Shown: positions 9,078 to 18,233, counted from the first letter of the stretch. The stretch is 64,000 nucleotides of DNA from Bifidobacterium pongonis (GCF_019331805.1 NZ_JAHBBE010000005.1:1-64000), one strand, 5' to 3'. Program-made: numbers and translations. Notes: generated from the letters alone by a model not told the origin.

Positions 9078-12000
9078 TTACAGCTCGGCCTTGCCGGTCA
9101 GATACTTGTAGAACTCCGGATCCAGTGGCTTATTCAACTTGAGTGTCGAAAGCACGACGTTCGTCGGTTTGCCGTCCTTGTTGTGCTTCTGTACGGCCCG
9201 GATATCGGATACCGAAGTGATATGGCCAAGATAGTAGTATTTCTTGTCCGCTTCCTCCTGCTTGCGCATGACGAGCAGCGGAACGAAATGCGTATCGGCC
9301 CATCGCCCGGCGGAAGCATCCTGCTGCAGCCAGACGAATTCCGGTGAGCTTGGACGTCGTCCGTTCTTGCTGTACCAGTCCATCTCCTGGGTGTTGAGAA
9401 ACCGGTCCTCATACTGGCTCGCCTCGTATTTGACGAGAATGGGCATGGTCCCGGTCCGTTTGTGGCAGAAATAGCCGCCCACATTCTGGCCGTTGATCTC
9501 CTCGGCCCAGCCGCAGAGGCGCTCGATTTCCGTCAGTGTGTACCGATGCCCGTACAGGAAGCCATGGTCGAATTCCAATTGCTGGTCGGTGGCGTCCGCG
9601 AACATGTCCCGGCAATTCAACAGTCCTGTCCGCAACGTGTCTGCGAAGAAGATGCGGAAGGTGCTGTTGCGCTCCAACAGCTTGGCGAACTTCGAGTGGA
9701 GCGTGATGCGCCCGTCGGGGTTCCTGTCGATGAAGGGGATGTTGCCGAAGCGTTGCGCGCTGGTCTCTCCGAAATAGGAGAAATCCAGCACCCGGAGCGC
9801 GGATTCCCATTGGGCATCGGAATCGTCCGCGTTGCCGAAACGGCGGCGGATCTCGTTCCTGAGCTCGTGCTCATCCGCTCCCGTTCCGGGCACCCATGTA
9901 TGCGGCTGTTCCGGTCGTTCATCGCTGAAACGGCACAGCTGGTCCAGTATTACCAACTCATGCGGGCGGATACCGGGCAGCAACAGTTCCGTGGCCATTT
10001 TCAGAATGCCGTTCTCGGTTTCCGAAGTTGCGGCGAGCGTATCGGCAGGCGAATCGCCGTCCTTGCCTTTGGCGCCCTTGGTGAGGCTCTTCTCGCATGC
10101 TCGCACGAATTCCAAGTATGACGAGGTGAGCAGGCTGCCGGTCTTGCTGCGGCGCAGGGCGAGCATGCCCGGCAGTGAAGGGTCATGGGCGTACACGTCC
10201 GTCAACAGGGGGATGCGTCCTATCTGGAAGCGGATCTGCCGGTATTCCTCGGAAAGCCGCTTCATATTGGACCAGTCGGCGTTGTCGAGAGCCTTGAGGA
10301 TGCGTTCCCTGGAGATCCGGTCGAAGCTGATGGAGCTGAAGCCGATGCTGCCACGGGTCATGTTCTTGTGGGGGTTGCCCTTCCTGCCGTACAACGCGAC
10401 GGGTATCAGGAAGTTGTTGGCGTAATTGCCGATGAAGTCGATGACGATGACGCTGTCCTTGTGCGCGAACTTGCGCAGGCCGCGGCCCAGCTGCTGGGTG
10501 AACACGATGCTGGACTCGGTGTTGCGAAGCATGACGATCTGGTTGATGGCGGGGATGTCGACACCCTCGTTGAACAGATCGACGGTGAAGATATAGTCGA
10601 GTCTTCCCTCTTCGAGATCCTTGATCGCCTGCTGCCGTTCGTCGCGCGAATTGCGGCCGGTGATGGCGCGGGTCCGGTAGTTGCGTTCCTGCTGGTGGAA
10701 GAAGCGCGTATTGAACAGATCCGACAGCCGTTCGGCCTCATCCTGGCGGCTGCAGAACACCAAGCCGGTCAGATCCTGATGGTAGGGTGTGTACTTCTGC
10801 AATTGCCCGATGATGTAGTCGACACGCTTGGCGTCGGTCAACTGACCGATCTCATAGGTCAGCTGGTTTCGCTTCCCGGTTTCCATATCGCCGTCCAGAT
10901 GGATGTTCTCGGAGGTTCCCTCGGCGCTGGGCGCACCCAGATACTCGGTGATGCCGTAATAGTGGAACGGGCAGAGCATGTTCTCGTCAAGCGCCTGCTG
11001 GAGCCGGATCTCATAGGCGACGTTATAGCCGAACATTTCGAAGATGTTGACGCCATCGGTGCGTTCCGGTGTCGCGGTCATGCCGAGCATGAACTCCGGG
11101 GTGAAATAATCGATGACCCTGCGGTAGCTTTCGGCGGACACGTGGTGCGCCTCATCGACGAGGATGTAATCGAAATGCTCCTTGGCGAACGAGGCGAGCG
11201 TTTCCGGATTCGACATCGTGTTGATCATCGCGAACACGTATTTGCGGTCGCCCTGCTTGCTGGTTCCGGAGAGAATGCCCAGTTCGGAATCGTCGCAGCC
11301 GAGCACCTTGCGGTAGGATTCCTTGGCTTTTTTGAGGATCTCTTCGCGGTGCGCGAGGTACAGCATGCGTTTCGGCTGGAACTGTTTGACGTCGAAGGCC
11401 GAAAGATACGTTTTACCGGTTCCGGTGGCGGAGATGACGATCGCGCGATGCTCACCATCGTCCCGCAGCTTGCGTAGATTCGCCAACGCCTCGCGTTGCA
11501 TGCGGTTCGGTTCGAGAGGCTGTTGGGAAACCGACTGCAGCAGCGTCGAGCGCTTCGGCGCGTATTTCTTGAAATCCTCCTCGTACTGTTCGATCCAGTC
11601 TTCGGTGAGTGGGACGGATTCGCTGACCTGGGCCGACACTTCTTCATGCAGCTGGTCGATGAGCGCGCCGTCGCCGGAGGACGAGACCTTCAGATTCCAT
11701 TCGCGCTGCGAGTTGAGCGCCGGGCGAGTCAGGTTCGAGCTGCCGACGTAGACGTTGAAATAAGGTTTGCCGTCACGCATATGCCGGGCGAAAATGTAGC
11801 CCTTCGGATGGAAGGCCTTGTTCCAGGAGCGCTGGTTATGCCCCTCCCAGACCCGCACGTCGACATGCGCTTCGTTCTTGATGCGCAGCAGTTCCCAGAA
11901 CGCCTTGGGCTCGTTCCACATGTTCTTCGTGGAGGTGATCAGCCTGCTGGTACCGCCGGCCTGACTATGCTCCAGGAACGAGCCGAACAGTGTCCTCAAG

Positions 12001-12236
12001 GCTTCGGAGCTGATGAAGGCCACGGACATGTCGAACGAGTCGCTGTACTGCAGTTCGTCGTTGAGCGCGGCTTCCATGGTGTTGTTGTTCTGATTCGAGA
12101 TGAGTCTGGGGGAGAAGGTGCCGGGGGCGCTGTCCCGGCTTTGGATGAAACCGGAGGTGATGTCTTCGAGCATCGAATCGTCCGGGGCGATCTCATGATC
12201 GGAATACTGCCCGGCGAGGGATTCATGAATCTGCAT
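9078..12236 (-). CDS. PLD-like nuclease / DEAD-DEAH helicase / DUF3427 protein
   Basis: 1052-residue three-part protein. Residues about 30-180 form a phospholipase D-like HKD nuclease half (AFHPKGYIFAR, then YVGSSNLTRPAL). A superfamily 2 helicase follows, with Walker A SATGTGKTY near 266, DEAHH near 359, SRQDEAERL, and motif VI QLGRGLRKF near 585. The last 400 residues are DUF3427. The reaction is ATP-driven DNA translocation with probable strand cleavage; the family recurs in defence islands, but its substrate is not established. ATG 12236 has GAAGGAG seven nt upstream; codons further up lack one. The Nudix gene lies only 5 nt upstream, so the two are co-translated. It ends next to nested palindrome copy A. 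Confidence 0.9.
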   Translation of the reverse strand: MQIHESLAGQYSDHEIAPDDSMLEDITSGFIQSRDSAPGTFSPRLISNQNNNTMEAALNDELQYSDSFDMSVAFISSEALRTLFGSFLEHSQAGGTSRLITSTKNMWNEPKAFWELLRIKNEAHVDVRVWEGHNQRSWNKAFHPKGYIFARHMRDGKPYFNVYVGSSNLTRPALNSQREWNLKVSSSGDGALIDQLHEEVSAQVSESVPLTEDWIEQYEEDFKKYAPKRSTLLQSVSQQPLEPNRMQREALANLRKLRDDGEHRAIVISATGTGKTYLSAFDVKQFQPKRMLYLAHREEILKKAKESYRKVLGCDDSELGILSGTSKQGDRKYVFAMINTMSNPETLASFAKEHFDYILVDEAHHVSAESYRRVIDYFTPEFMLGMTATPERTDGVNIFEMFGYNVAYEIRLQQALDENMLCPFHYYGITEYLGAPSAEGTSENIHLDGDMETGKRNQLTYEIGQLTDAKRVDYIIGQLQKYTPYHQDLTGLVFCSRQDEAERLSDLFNTRFFHQQERNYRTRAITGRNSRDERQQAIKDLEEGRLDYIFTVDLFNEGVDIPAINQIVMLRNTESSIVFTQQLGRGLRKFAHKDSVIVIDFIGNYANNFLIPVALYGRKGNPHKNMTRGSIGFSSISFDRISRERILKALDNADWSNMKRLSEEYRQIRFQIGRIPLLTDVYAHDPSLPGMLALRRSKTGSLLTSSYLEFVRACEKSLTKGAKGKDGDSPADTLAATSETENGILKMATELLLPGIRPHELVILDQLCRFSDERPEQPHTWVPGTGADEHELRNEIRRRFGNADDSDAQWESALRVLDFSYFGETSAQRFGNIPFIDRNPDGRITLHSKFAKLLERNSTFRIFFADTLRTGLLNCRDMFADATDQQLEFDHGFLYGHRYTLTEIERLCGWAEEINGQNVGGYFCHKRTGTMPILVKYEASQYEDRFLNTQEMDWYSKNGRRPSSPEFVWLQQDASAGRWADTHFVPLLVMRKQEEADKKYYYLGHITSVSDIRAVQKHNKDGKPTNVVLSTLKLNKPLDPEFYKYLTGKAEL

Positions 12237-12241
12237 GGCGG

Positions 12242-12667
12242 TCACTCCTTCGTGAAATCCATTGCGGAGATCAGTTCCACGGCCTCGCGGTCGGCGGGAG
12301 CCCAATCCAGTTCCGGCATGTTCTTCGGAGTCAGCCAGCGGATCTCCTCATGTTCCGTCAGGCGTGGGGAGCCGGCGGTGAGATGGCATACGAACGTGGT
12401 GAGCGTGACGGTTCCGAAATCGTAGCCGTAGGAGGAGGTACACACCTCGTCGGCGACGTTGACCTCGCACAGAAGCTCCTCTTCGATCTCGCGGTGCAAG
12501 GCCTCGCGTGCGGTCTCGTGCGGTTCGATCTTGCCGCCTGGGAACTCCCAGTAACCGGCCAATGATTTGCCGTCGCCGCGTTTGGCGCACAGCACCTTCC
12601 CCTCGCTGACTATCGCCGCACCGACGACGTTGATCACCCTTCCCGGTTCCCGGTTCTCGCCGCTCAT
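12242..12667 (-). CDS. Nudix hydrolase, MutT-like (8-oxo-dGTP diphosphatase type)
   Basis: 141-residue pyrophosphohydrolase that would cleave a (deoxy)nucleoside triphosphate or another nucleoside diphosphate linked to a group X. The Nudix box runs through GGKIEPHETAREALHREIEE and LL; the metal-binding REIEEE core is intact, while the conserved Gly near the end of the box is Leu, a substitution seen in other MutT-like proteins. The overall length and the GYWEFPGGKIE context match MutT/CTP pyrophosphohydrolase relatives. ATG 12667 follows AAGGAGG. It is the first gene of a two-gene unit with the helicase, which suggests its nucleotide chemistry serves the same process, possibly clearing or sensing a modified nucleotide. 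Confidence 0.88.
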   Translation of the reverse strand: MSGENREPGRVINVVGAAIVSEGKVLCAKRGDGKSLAGYWEFPGGKIEPHETAREALHREIEEELLCEVNVADEVCTSSYGYDFGTVTLTTFVCHLTAGSPRLTEHEEIRWLTPKNMPELDWAPADREAVELISAMDFTKE

Positions 12668-12734
12668 ACGCGCCCTCCTTCACTTGCAGAAACCAGGACC
12701 AGGATACAACCTCCAAGGCTGCTGGCGTGGTGTG

Positions 12735-12769
12735 CGGGCGAGGCGCGGGCGAGACACGGGCGAGGCGCG
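12735..12769. repeat. Short tandem repeat, 11-nt unit
   Basis: Three and a bit copies of CGGGCGAGRCR between the Nudix gene and mcrC. It is non-coding as far as can be seen. Confidence 0.6.
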
Positions 12770-12780
12770 GGAACGGTTCA

Positions 12781-14436
12781 TCAATCGAACATCTCGTTGA
12801 GATTTCGTTCGGCGAGATCACGGTAATCGGTGTTTTCGTCCATATACAGGCGGATGGCCGCTTCCGGATGCATCTCGAATACGGGCACGGAACCGCCGAT
12901 CGCCGACCCGTACAGGCGGCGCATCACATCCGGCATGAACGGCATGTACACCACGCCGCGCAATGCGAGGAGCCTGCGGGATTCCGTCTCCGGATCGTCG
13001 AATGCGATCCGCCCCGGCATGATGAAGGCGTTGCCGCGAATCGGGGGAACCATGCTGTTCGTGGCATCGGTGGCGTTACCGATGCCGACACCGAGGGATG
13101 CGTTGCCGCCTGCTTCGACGGCCCGACCGGCCGCAAGCCCGAAATAGTAGAAGTACTGTTTCATCACGTCCTTGGCGCTCGGCGCATGGGTGACCGTCGC
13201 CTTGCCTCGCCGTGCCGAATACGACGGGACGTAGTATTTCGCGTCGAGAACGTAGACCCGGCCGTCATCGGTACGTGAAACGACATCAGGCAGCATATCC
13301 GACGCGCCTTCGTCATCACCGCCCGCGGTGCAATGCTCCCAGCGGGAACGCGTCTTCGCGTCGGCTCCGTTACCGGGCAGACGTTCCGTAAGCGAATCCC
13401 GCCGTGCCCCGAACCAGTCGGGCATGGAATCGAACAGCCATGTGGTGGGGACGATGTAATGCAGCTCCTCCTCGTCGGCGAACAGCCTTTTGCAGATATC
13501 CTCCCAAACCAGTTCGAACGAGCAGGTGCCCCGCGCGAGAACCATATTCTTACGCGAACCGCCCTCATCCTCCACAAAGCGGATCAACGCCTGCAGCAGC
13601 AGACGTTTCCGTGTGACGAACTGGACGGCAAGCTCCCTGCGCAGCAGGCGCAGCAGCATATCCGGGTCGCCGATGTCGCGCGGTGATTCGTCGCACGGTT
13701 CAGCCAGAGGAAGATCCAGCAGAAGATTCAGCCGGTTGACGTTCAGATAGCGTGAAATGCTCGTGACGACCGCGGCGTGGATGCGCCGGATGATCGTCTC
13801 ATCGGAACGCACGTTGCGCTCGCTGTCGTAATCGATGTAGGCGACGCTTTCGTCACCGGCCGGGTAGGGAACGTACCGGTCGATGGTGCGCGACCAGTTG
13901 ATCTCGCCGTCGCCGTTGTGCTCATGGATGTGCGCGGTCGACTGGTACAAGCCGTTGTCGGCGTAGTCGTTGAGCAGGAACGTGAACAATTCCAGTCGAT
14001 CGGCCACACCGTCGTCCCCGAAATCGTATTCGAACCCGGTCGCCGAATCGTTGTGCCTCGGGTCGGCGTTGTACCGCCCGATCGCCTGCAGGACGCCTTT
14101 CATCGCGGCGATGAGCCGTTCGGCGGCGGTGCCGGAGCCGGGGCGGGCATAGTATTTCGGAAACACCAGGAAAAGATGGTTCGCCACGGAGAGCATGCCG
14201 ACATAGTTGAATCGGTATTCGGCAGGCCCCCGCGTGGAGTCGCCAGCGCCGTACACGGGTTCCAGAACCGCTTTCCGTCCCATATGCATGTCGCGCAGCA
14301 GCGAGACCACGCCGGTGCTGTCGGCTGCGTTATCGCCGGTCGACGGTAGGACCGCCTTGGCGAGCGTTGCCGGGGAATAGGATGCGCCCTCAACGAAGCA
14401 ATGATCGGAAAGATCCATCGGATGGCTTTCAATCAT
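12781..14436 (-). CDS. mcrC: McrC-family nuclease subunit of a modification-dependent restriction system
   Basis: 551 residues, longer than E. coli McrC (about 350). The C-terminal third holds a PD-(D/E)xK nuclease core: PDVVSRTDDGRVYVLDAKYY at about 381-400, with the Asp after LLP and the DAK pair as expected catalytic residues. The N-terminal half is the McrC hub that docks on the McrB hexamer. Its start overlaps the end of mcrB by 8 nt (ATGATTGA) without a ribosome site of its own, so translation is probably coupled. A later in-frame ATG at 14418 is an alternative. With McrB it would cut DNA containing a modified base, usually 5-methyl or hydroxymethyl cytosine; the recognised base is not known here. 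Confidence 0.85.
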   Translation of the reverse strand: MIESHPMDLSDHCFVEGASYSPATLAKAVLPSTGDNAADSTGVVSLLRDMHMGRKAVLEPVYGAGDSTRGPAEYRFNYVGMLSVANHLFLVFPKYYARPGSGTAAERLIAAMKGVLQAIGRYNADPRHNDSATGFEYDFGDDGVADRLELFTFLLNDYADNGLYQSTAHIHEHNGDGEINWSRTIDRYVPYPAGDESVAYIDYDSERNVRSDETIIRRIHAAVVTSISRYLNVNRLNLLLDLPLAEPCDESPRDIGDPDMLLRLLRRELAVQFVTRKRLLLQALIRFVEDEGGSRKNMVLARGTCSFELVWEDICKRLFADEEELHYIVPTTWLFDSMPDWFGARRDSLTERLPGNGADAKTRSRWEHCTAGGDDEGASDMLPDVVSRTDDGRVYVLDAKYYVPSYSARRGKATVTHAPSAKDVMKQYFYYFGLAAGRAVEAGGNASLGVGIGNATDATNSMVPPIRGNAFIMPGRIAFDDPETESRRLLALRGVVYMPFMPDVMRRLYGSAIGGSVPVFEMHPEAAIRLYMDENTDYRDLAERNLNEMFD

Positions 14437-16294
14437 TGTCGATATCGGCGGAATCCGGGGCGCGGAACGGCGTCATGCCGGTGAAGATGCCGAAATCCTC
14501 CCTGTCCCAATCCTCGAACAGTTTGCCCAAGGTGTTGCGCCCGGAGGCGTAATCCCGGAAGATCTCCTTGCGCTTGTAGCGTGCGGCGTCTTCGAACAGG
14601 TACATAAGCACCTTGTATTTGAAGGTTTCGCTGAACCGTTCGGGCAGCCGCTTGGCGCCCGAGGGGATGGAGTCCCTGATGAAGAACGGGCCGATGAGTT
14701 TGTCCTCATTGACGTGGGCCTTGTCCAGTAGCAGATCGTTGAGCCTGCGGCGGTAGCCGTCCCACACGTCGTCGATGGCGTCCGCCCCGTCGTCGATGCC
14801 GACATACAGGAAATCCCAGCGTCTCTTGAACGCGGTGTCGAGCGGGAAAACACCCTGATCCGCGGAATTCATGGTCGCCAGGATACTCATGTTCGGCGGG
14901 ATGACGATGTTCAGTGGGGTTTGGGTGGATCGTTCGTCAAGGCTGGAACCGGTGAGTTCGGCGAGATAGGCCATGCCGGTCTCGTTCAGGTGGGAACGCA
15001 GGTACCGTGACAGATCGGCGTTCGTGCTGATGGCGTATTCGCTTGCGCCGTTGTCGTCGCGGTCGAGCAGCTGGAACAGGTCGCCGAATACCGCCGCGGC
15101 GTCGGCGCGATTGATCTCCTCGATCACCAGCGCGTACATGTGATCCTTGTCGTTGAGCGCGCGGATGAGGATGTTGGTGAACGGGCCGGAGGTGAAACGG
15201 TAGGTCAGGCGATCGGGCTTGTCTTCGTCGCCGGAGGCTTCCATGGTCGGGCGCAGCGATCCGACGAACTGGGCGTGCAGGTAGTCGGCGTGGAAGGTGA
15301 TGCGTTCGTAACGCCCCTCATATGCCTGCAGACTTTGGTTCAGCCTATGGCTTTTGCCGGTTCCCGGAGCGCCGAAGTAGATGACGTTTCTGCCGGAGGT
15401 GTAGGGGTCGTAGTCGAGGAATTCGAGGTATTGCTTCAGTGCCGCCGCCGCGGTGCCGCTGTTGTCGAAGTTTCTGACGTTGCGCCAACCGTGGGAAAGA
15501 CTGCGCAGGGCTGTTATGTCGGCGCATTCGAGCATGCCTTGGCAGTCGTCGGGGATGAGGCAGGTGTCGTAGCCGGGGATGATGTCGGCGATGGTCGGCT
15601 TGCTCTTGTTCCCCTCGGAGACAGTTCGGCTCATCAGCTCCTCGATCAGGCTTGACGGCTCGATCTTCGTCGCGTCCACGCCATGGCCGAGCGCTTCGCG
15701 CAGCGCACGTCTGTAGCTGGTCTGTGTGCTTGACTTCTTTCTGGAATTGTCGGATCCTGAATCGGAGGCACCGGCTTTCCTGAGGTTCAGCCAATCCTCG
15801 TATCTGCCGACGCGCAATTCGACATTGTTCCAATCGACCGGCTGTTCATGCGGTTCGACGGCACAAGCCGTGTGGAACAAGGCGTTGTAATCGTAGAGAG
15901 TATGGGCGTTGAATCGCCCGTTCGCCGCGGTGAGCGTGACGGCGTTCCTGTTTTCGCCGATGAAATCACGCAAGTCGATGGTCTGCCCGTCGAAGCGGAT
16001 CATGCCGTCAGTGGAATCGGCGGCTTTCCGGTCGAGTGTGACGCCGCCGAAGGAGCGTGCATCGACAAGCAGATAACGGTCGCTGCCGACGTATGCCCAG
16101 ACGAGCACGATGTCGTCCGCTTCGAGACCCGCGCCGCGTAAGGGGTATGCTGAGAAGTCGAATGCTTGGTCGTGCGCCCAGAAATCAAGCGCGGCGTTCC
16201 TGCTCGGATCGAAATGCCCGCGACCGTCGGTGTACGCGAACAGTGAGTAAATGCGTGAATCCTCCTGCTTGAACAAGTCCTTGAATTGCGTCAT
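14429..16294 (-). CDS. mcrB: McrB-family AAA+ GTPase with its own N-terminal recognition domain
   Basis: 621 residues. The AAA+ motor has Walker A GAPGTGKSH near residue 308, Walker B VIEEINRADAAAVFGDLFQLLD near 389 (split over two sites in the alignment) and sensor/MNxxD-like ATMNSADQG near 471, the last being the McrB GTP-specific signature. The first 250 residues do not resemble the E. coli DUF3578 reader in an obvious way; they contain many aromatic residues (DFWAHDQAFDFSAYPL) and may be the base-recognition domain. ATG 16294 is preceded by GGGGGGA, which lies inside a predicted hairpin (16303-16346). Upstream is a 68-aa ORF on the same strand. Confidence 0.87.
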   Translation of the reverse strand: MTQFKDLFKQEDSRIYSLFAYTDGRGHFDPSRNAALDFWAHDQAFDFSAYPLRGAGLEADDIVLVWAYVGSDRYLLVDARSFGGVTLDRKAADSTDGMIRFDGQTIDLRDFIGENRNAVTLTAANGRFNAHTLYDYNALFHTACAVEPHEQPVDWNNVELRVGRYEDWLNLRKAGASDSGSDNSRKKSSTQTSYRRALREALGHGVDATKIEPSSLIEELMSRTVSEGNKSKPTIADIIPGYDTCLIPDDCQGMLECADITALRSLSHGWRNVRNFDNSGTAAAALKQYLEFLDYDPYTSGRNVIYFGAPGTGKSHRLNQSLQAYEGRYERITFHADYLHAQFVGSLRPTMEASGDEDKPDRLTYRFTSGPFTNILIRALNDKDHMYALVIEEINRADAAAVFGDLFQLLDRDDNGASEYAISTNADLSRYLRSHLNETGMAYLAELTGSSLDERSTQTPLNIVIPPNMSILATMNSADQGVFPLDTAFKRRWDFLYVGIDDGADAIDDVWDGYRRRLNDLLLDKAHVNEDKLIGPFFIRDSIPSGAKRLPERFSETFKYKVLMYLFEDAARYKRKEIFRDYASGRNTLGKLFEDWDREDFGIFTGMTPFRAPDSADIDND

Positions 16295-16302
16295 GGCGAT
16301 TC

Positions 16303-16346
16303 CCCCCGATGGCTGATGTATCCACCAATCATTATGCCATCGGGGG
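16303..16346 (-). promoter_or_regulatory. Hairpin overlapping the mcrB ribosome-binding site
   Basis: Perfect 11-bp arms (16303-16313 and 16336-16346) with a 22-nt loop. On the minus-strand transcript the 3' arm contains GGGGG of the mcrB Shine-Dalgarno sequence, so the fold would hide it. It also follows the stop of the 68-aa ORF by 10 nt, so it may act as a weak terminator or a translational gate. Confidence 0.6.
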
Positions 16347-16355
16347 TGCGGCCAT

Positions 16356-16562
16356 TCAGTGATTGCCTGGCTCCGAAAGCGCGATGCGCACGACGGATGG
16401 GGTGTTCTCCGCCAAGCATCGAGCCAGCCAATCGAGGTCGGTTTCTTCCGCTTCCGCTTTCCCGTTCAGACATGAGCAGGCGTCCGCGTGCCATTCGAGC
16501 ATCAGCCCGTTGCTCATGCGGAACAGGATCGTGGCATCCACGTTCATGGTGGTTTCGTTCAT
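16356..16562 (-). CDS. Small hypothetical protein upstream of mcrBC
   Basis: 68-residue ORF with a good start: ATG 16562 with GGAAGGAG six nt upstream. It contains MLEWHADACSCLNGKAEAEE and ends VRIALSEPGNH; acidic overall, no membrane segment. I do not recognise the family. It lies 61 nt upstream of mcrB in the same direction and is probably in the same transcript. Plausible roles are a regulator or accessory of the restriction system, but this is inference from position only. Confidence 0.6.
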   Translation of the reverse strand: MNETTMNVDATILFRMSNGLMLEWHADACSCLNGKAEAEETDLDWLARCLAENTPSVVRIALSEPGNH

Positions 16563-16669
16563 GGTGTCTCCTTCCGTTGCTGGACGGGACCAATGGTGAT
16601 CCATGTAGGGGCGTGACGGGGCGTTTGGGGTGGAACGATCCACGGATGATCCACGATCGGCGGGTAACT

Positions 16670-16855
16670 CGCTTATTGATGGCGGATTTCGGGGTGCGTG
16701 GGGAACCAGGTGGCTTATATATGGCGGCCTAAGGGCGATTCGCCAAGTATGGGTGGCGGAATTCCAACGGCGATACTCGGGGTTTCGGGGATGAGGTGCC
16801 ATATATAAGCCACCTGGTGCAATGCGGGGCACCGAATCTGCCACATATAGGCGGA
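16670..16855. repeat. Nested palindromic repeat, copy B
   Basis: Same architecture as the element at 8918-9067. Outer arms about 16670-16690 and 16832-16855 are imperfect; inner arms 16707-16726 and 16798-16817 (CCAGGTGGCTTATATATGGC and its complement) are perfect over 20 bp. The centre is longer and different from copy A. It lies between the 68-aa ORF and the divergent MFS gene, so A and B bracket the helicase-Nudix-McrCB block. Confidence 0.85.
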
Positions 16856-16962
16856 GTAGTGGGCGCACGCCGACCCGCACGCCAATCCGCACGCCGACCC
16901 ATGCGCCAGCCCACTCCGCCACACCGTGCCGCCGCATCGCCCGCCGCGGATACACGTGCCGA

Positions 16963-16968
16963 TATAAT
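16963..16968 (+). promoter_or_regulatory. -10 element of the MFS gene
   Basis: A consensus TATAAT lies 42 nt upstream of the start codon at 17010. No convincing -35 hexamer is seen 16-18 nt further up in the G+C-rich stretch. Confidence 0.5.
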
Positions 16969-17009
16969 AAACCGGCTGAACTTTCAAGAGCTAGGAAATG
17001 GGAGAACAT

Positions 17010-18233
17010 ATGGCAAGTCTGCTGCTTGCGGTCATCTACGTCGCGTTCATCAGCCTCGGATTGCCCGACGCCATGCTCGGTGCCGCATGGCCATCCATGA
17101 GCCAGGATCTCGGCGCTCCGCTGTCGTGGGCGGGCGGCATCTCCATGGTCATCTCCGCGGGCACCATCGTCTCCGCGCTGCTCTCCGACCGTATGACGCT
17201 GCGCTTCGGCGCGGGCAAGGTCACCGTGGTCTCCGTAGGTCTGACCGCCGCCGCGCTCGCGGGCTTCTCCATCGCCCCGAACTACTGGGTGCTCATGGCC
17301 TTCGCCATTCCCTACGGCTTGGGTGCGGGCGGCGTGGACGCGGCGTTGAACAATTACGTCGCCATCCACTATGAGAGCAAGCACATGAGCTGGCTGCACG
17401 CCATGTGGGGCCTTGGCATGCTCACCGGCCCGTATGTCATGGGCTATGCGCTCGGCCGCGGCCAAGGCTGGGGCTGGGGCTACCGCTATATCGCCATCAT
17501 CCAGATCGTGCTCACCGCGCTGCTCATCGCCAGCCTGCCATTGTGGAAGCAGCGCAAGGCCGTTCCCGCCAGCGCTTCCAGCGATGGCGACGGCAATGGC
17601 GATGGCGCCGCCGCTGCGGCCGAGCCCGCGGCGCGTAAGCCGATCGGCATCCGTGGCGTGCTGCGCATCCGCGGCGCCAAGGAAATCCTGATGATGTTCT
17701 TCTGCTACTGCGCCGCCGAGCAGACCTCGATGCTTTGGGCCAGCAGCTACATGGTGCTCGGCGACGGCATCGACAAAACCACCGCCGCCATGTGGGCGAG
17801 CTTCTTCGGCATCGGCATCACCGCGGGGCGTCTTCTCAGCGGCTTCCTGACCATGCGTTTCGGTGATCCGACCATGATCCGCATCGGCCAGACCGTGATG
17901 CTCATCGGCCTGGTCATGCTGTTCATCCCGCTGCCGGCGCATATCGCCACGATTGTGGGACTCATGCTCGTCGGCCTCGGTTGCGCGCCGATCTACCCGT
18001 GCGTCATCCACTCCACGCCGGCGTATTTCGGCGAGGACAAGTCGCAGGCCATCGTCGGCATGCAGATGGCGTTCGCCTACACCGGTTCCATGCTTATGCC
18101 GCCGCTGTTCGGCCTGCTCGCGCAGCACATCAGCATCACGCTGTTCCCCTGGTTCCTGCTGGCGTGCCTCGTGGTCATGGTGATCATGCACGAATCGCTG
18201 CGTCGCAAGTGCGGCAACGCGCTGGCCGCCTGA
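17010..18233 (+). CDS. Major facilitator superfamily transporter
   Basis: 407-residue integral membrane protein with about 12 hydrophobic segments in two halves, separated by a hydrophilic central loop (Ala/Asp/Gly-rich SSDGDGNGDGAAAAAEPA, about residues 190-215). LSDRMTLRFGAGKV after the second helix is a loop 2-3 motif of MFS proteins. The fold and early sequence (AVIYVAFISLGLPDAMLG) resemble sugar or drug MFS carriers of the fucose/FHS-like type, but the substrate cannot be named. ATG 17010 was chosen because GGGAG lies just upstream; ATG 16998, four codons earlier, is an alternative. Monocistronic. Confidence 0.85.
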   Translation: MASLLLAVIYVAFISLGLPDAMLGAAWPSMSQDLGAPLSWAGGISMVISAGTIVSALLSDRMTLRFGAGKVTVVSVGLTAAALAGFSIAPNYWVLMAFAIPYGLGAGGVDAALNNYVAIHYESKHMSWLHAMWGLGMLTGPYVMGYALGRGQGWGWGYRYIAIIQIVLTALLIASLPLWKQRKAVPASASSDGDGNGDGAAAAAEPAARKPIGIRGVLRIRGAKEILMMFFCYCAAEQTSMLWASSYMVLGDGIDKTTAAMWASFFGIGITAGRLLSGFLTMRFGDPTMIRIGQTVMLIGLVMLFIPLPAHIATIVGLMLVGLGCAPIYPCVIHSTPAYFGEDKSQAIVGMQMAFAYTGSMLMPPLFGLLAQHISITLFPWFLLACLVVMVIMHESLRRKCGNALAA

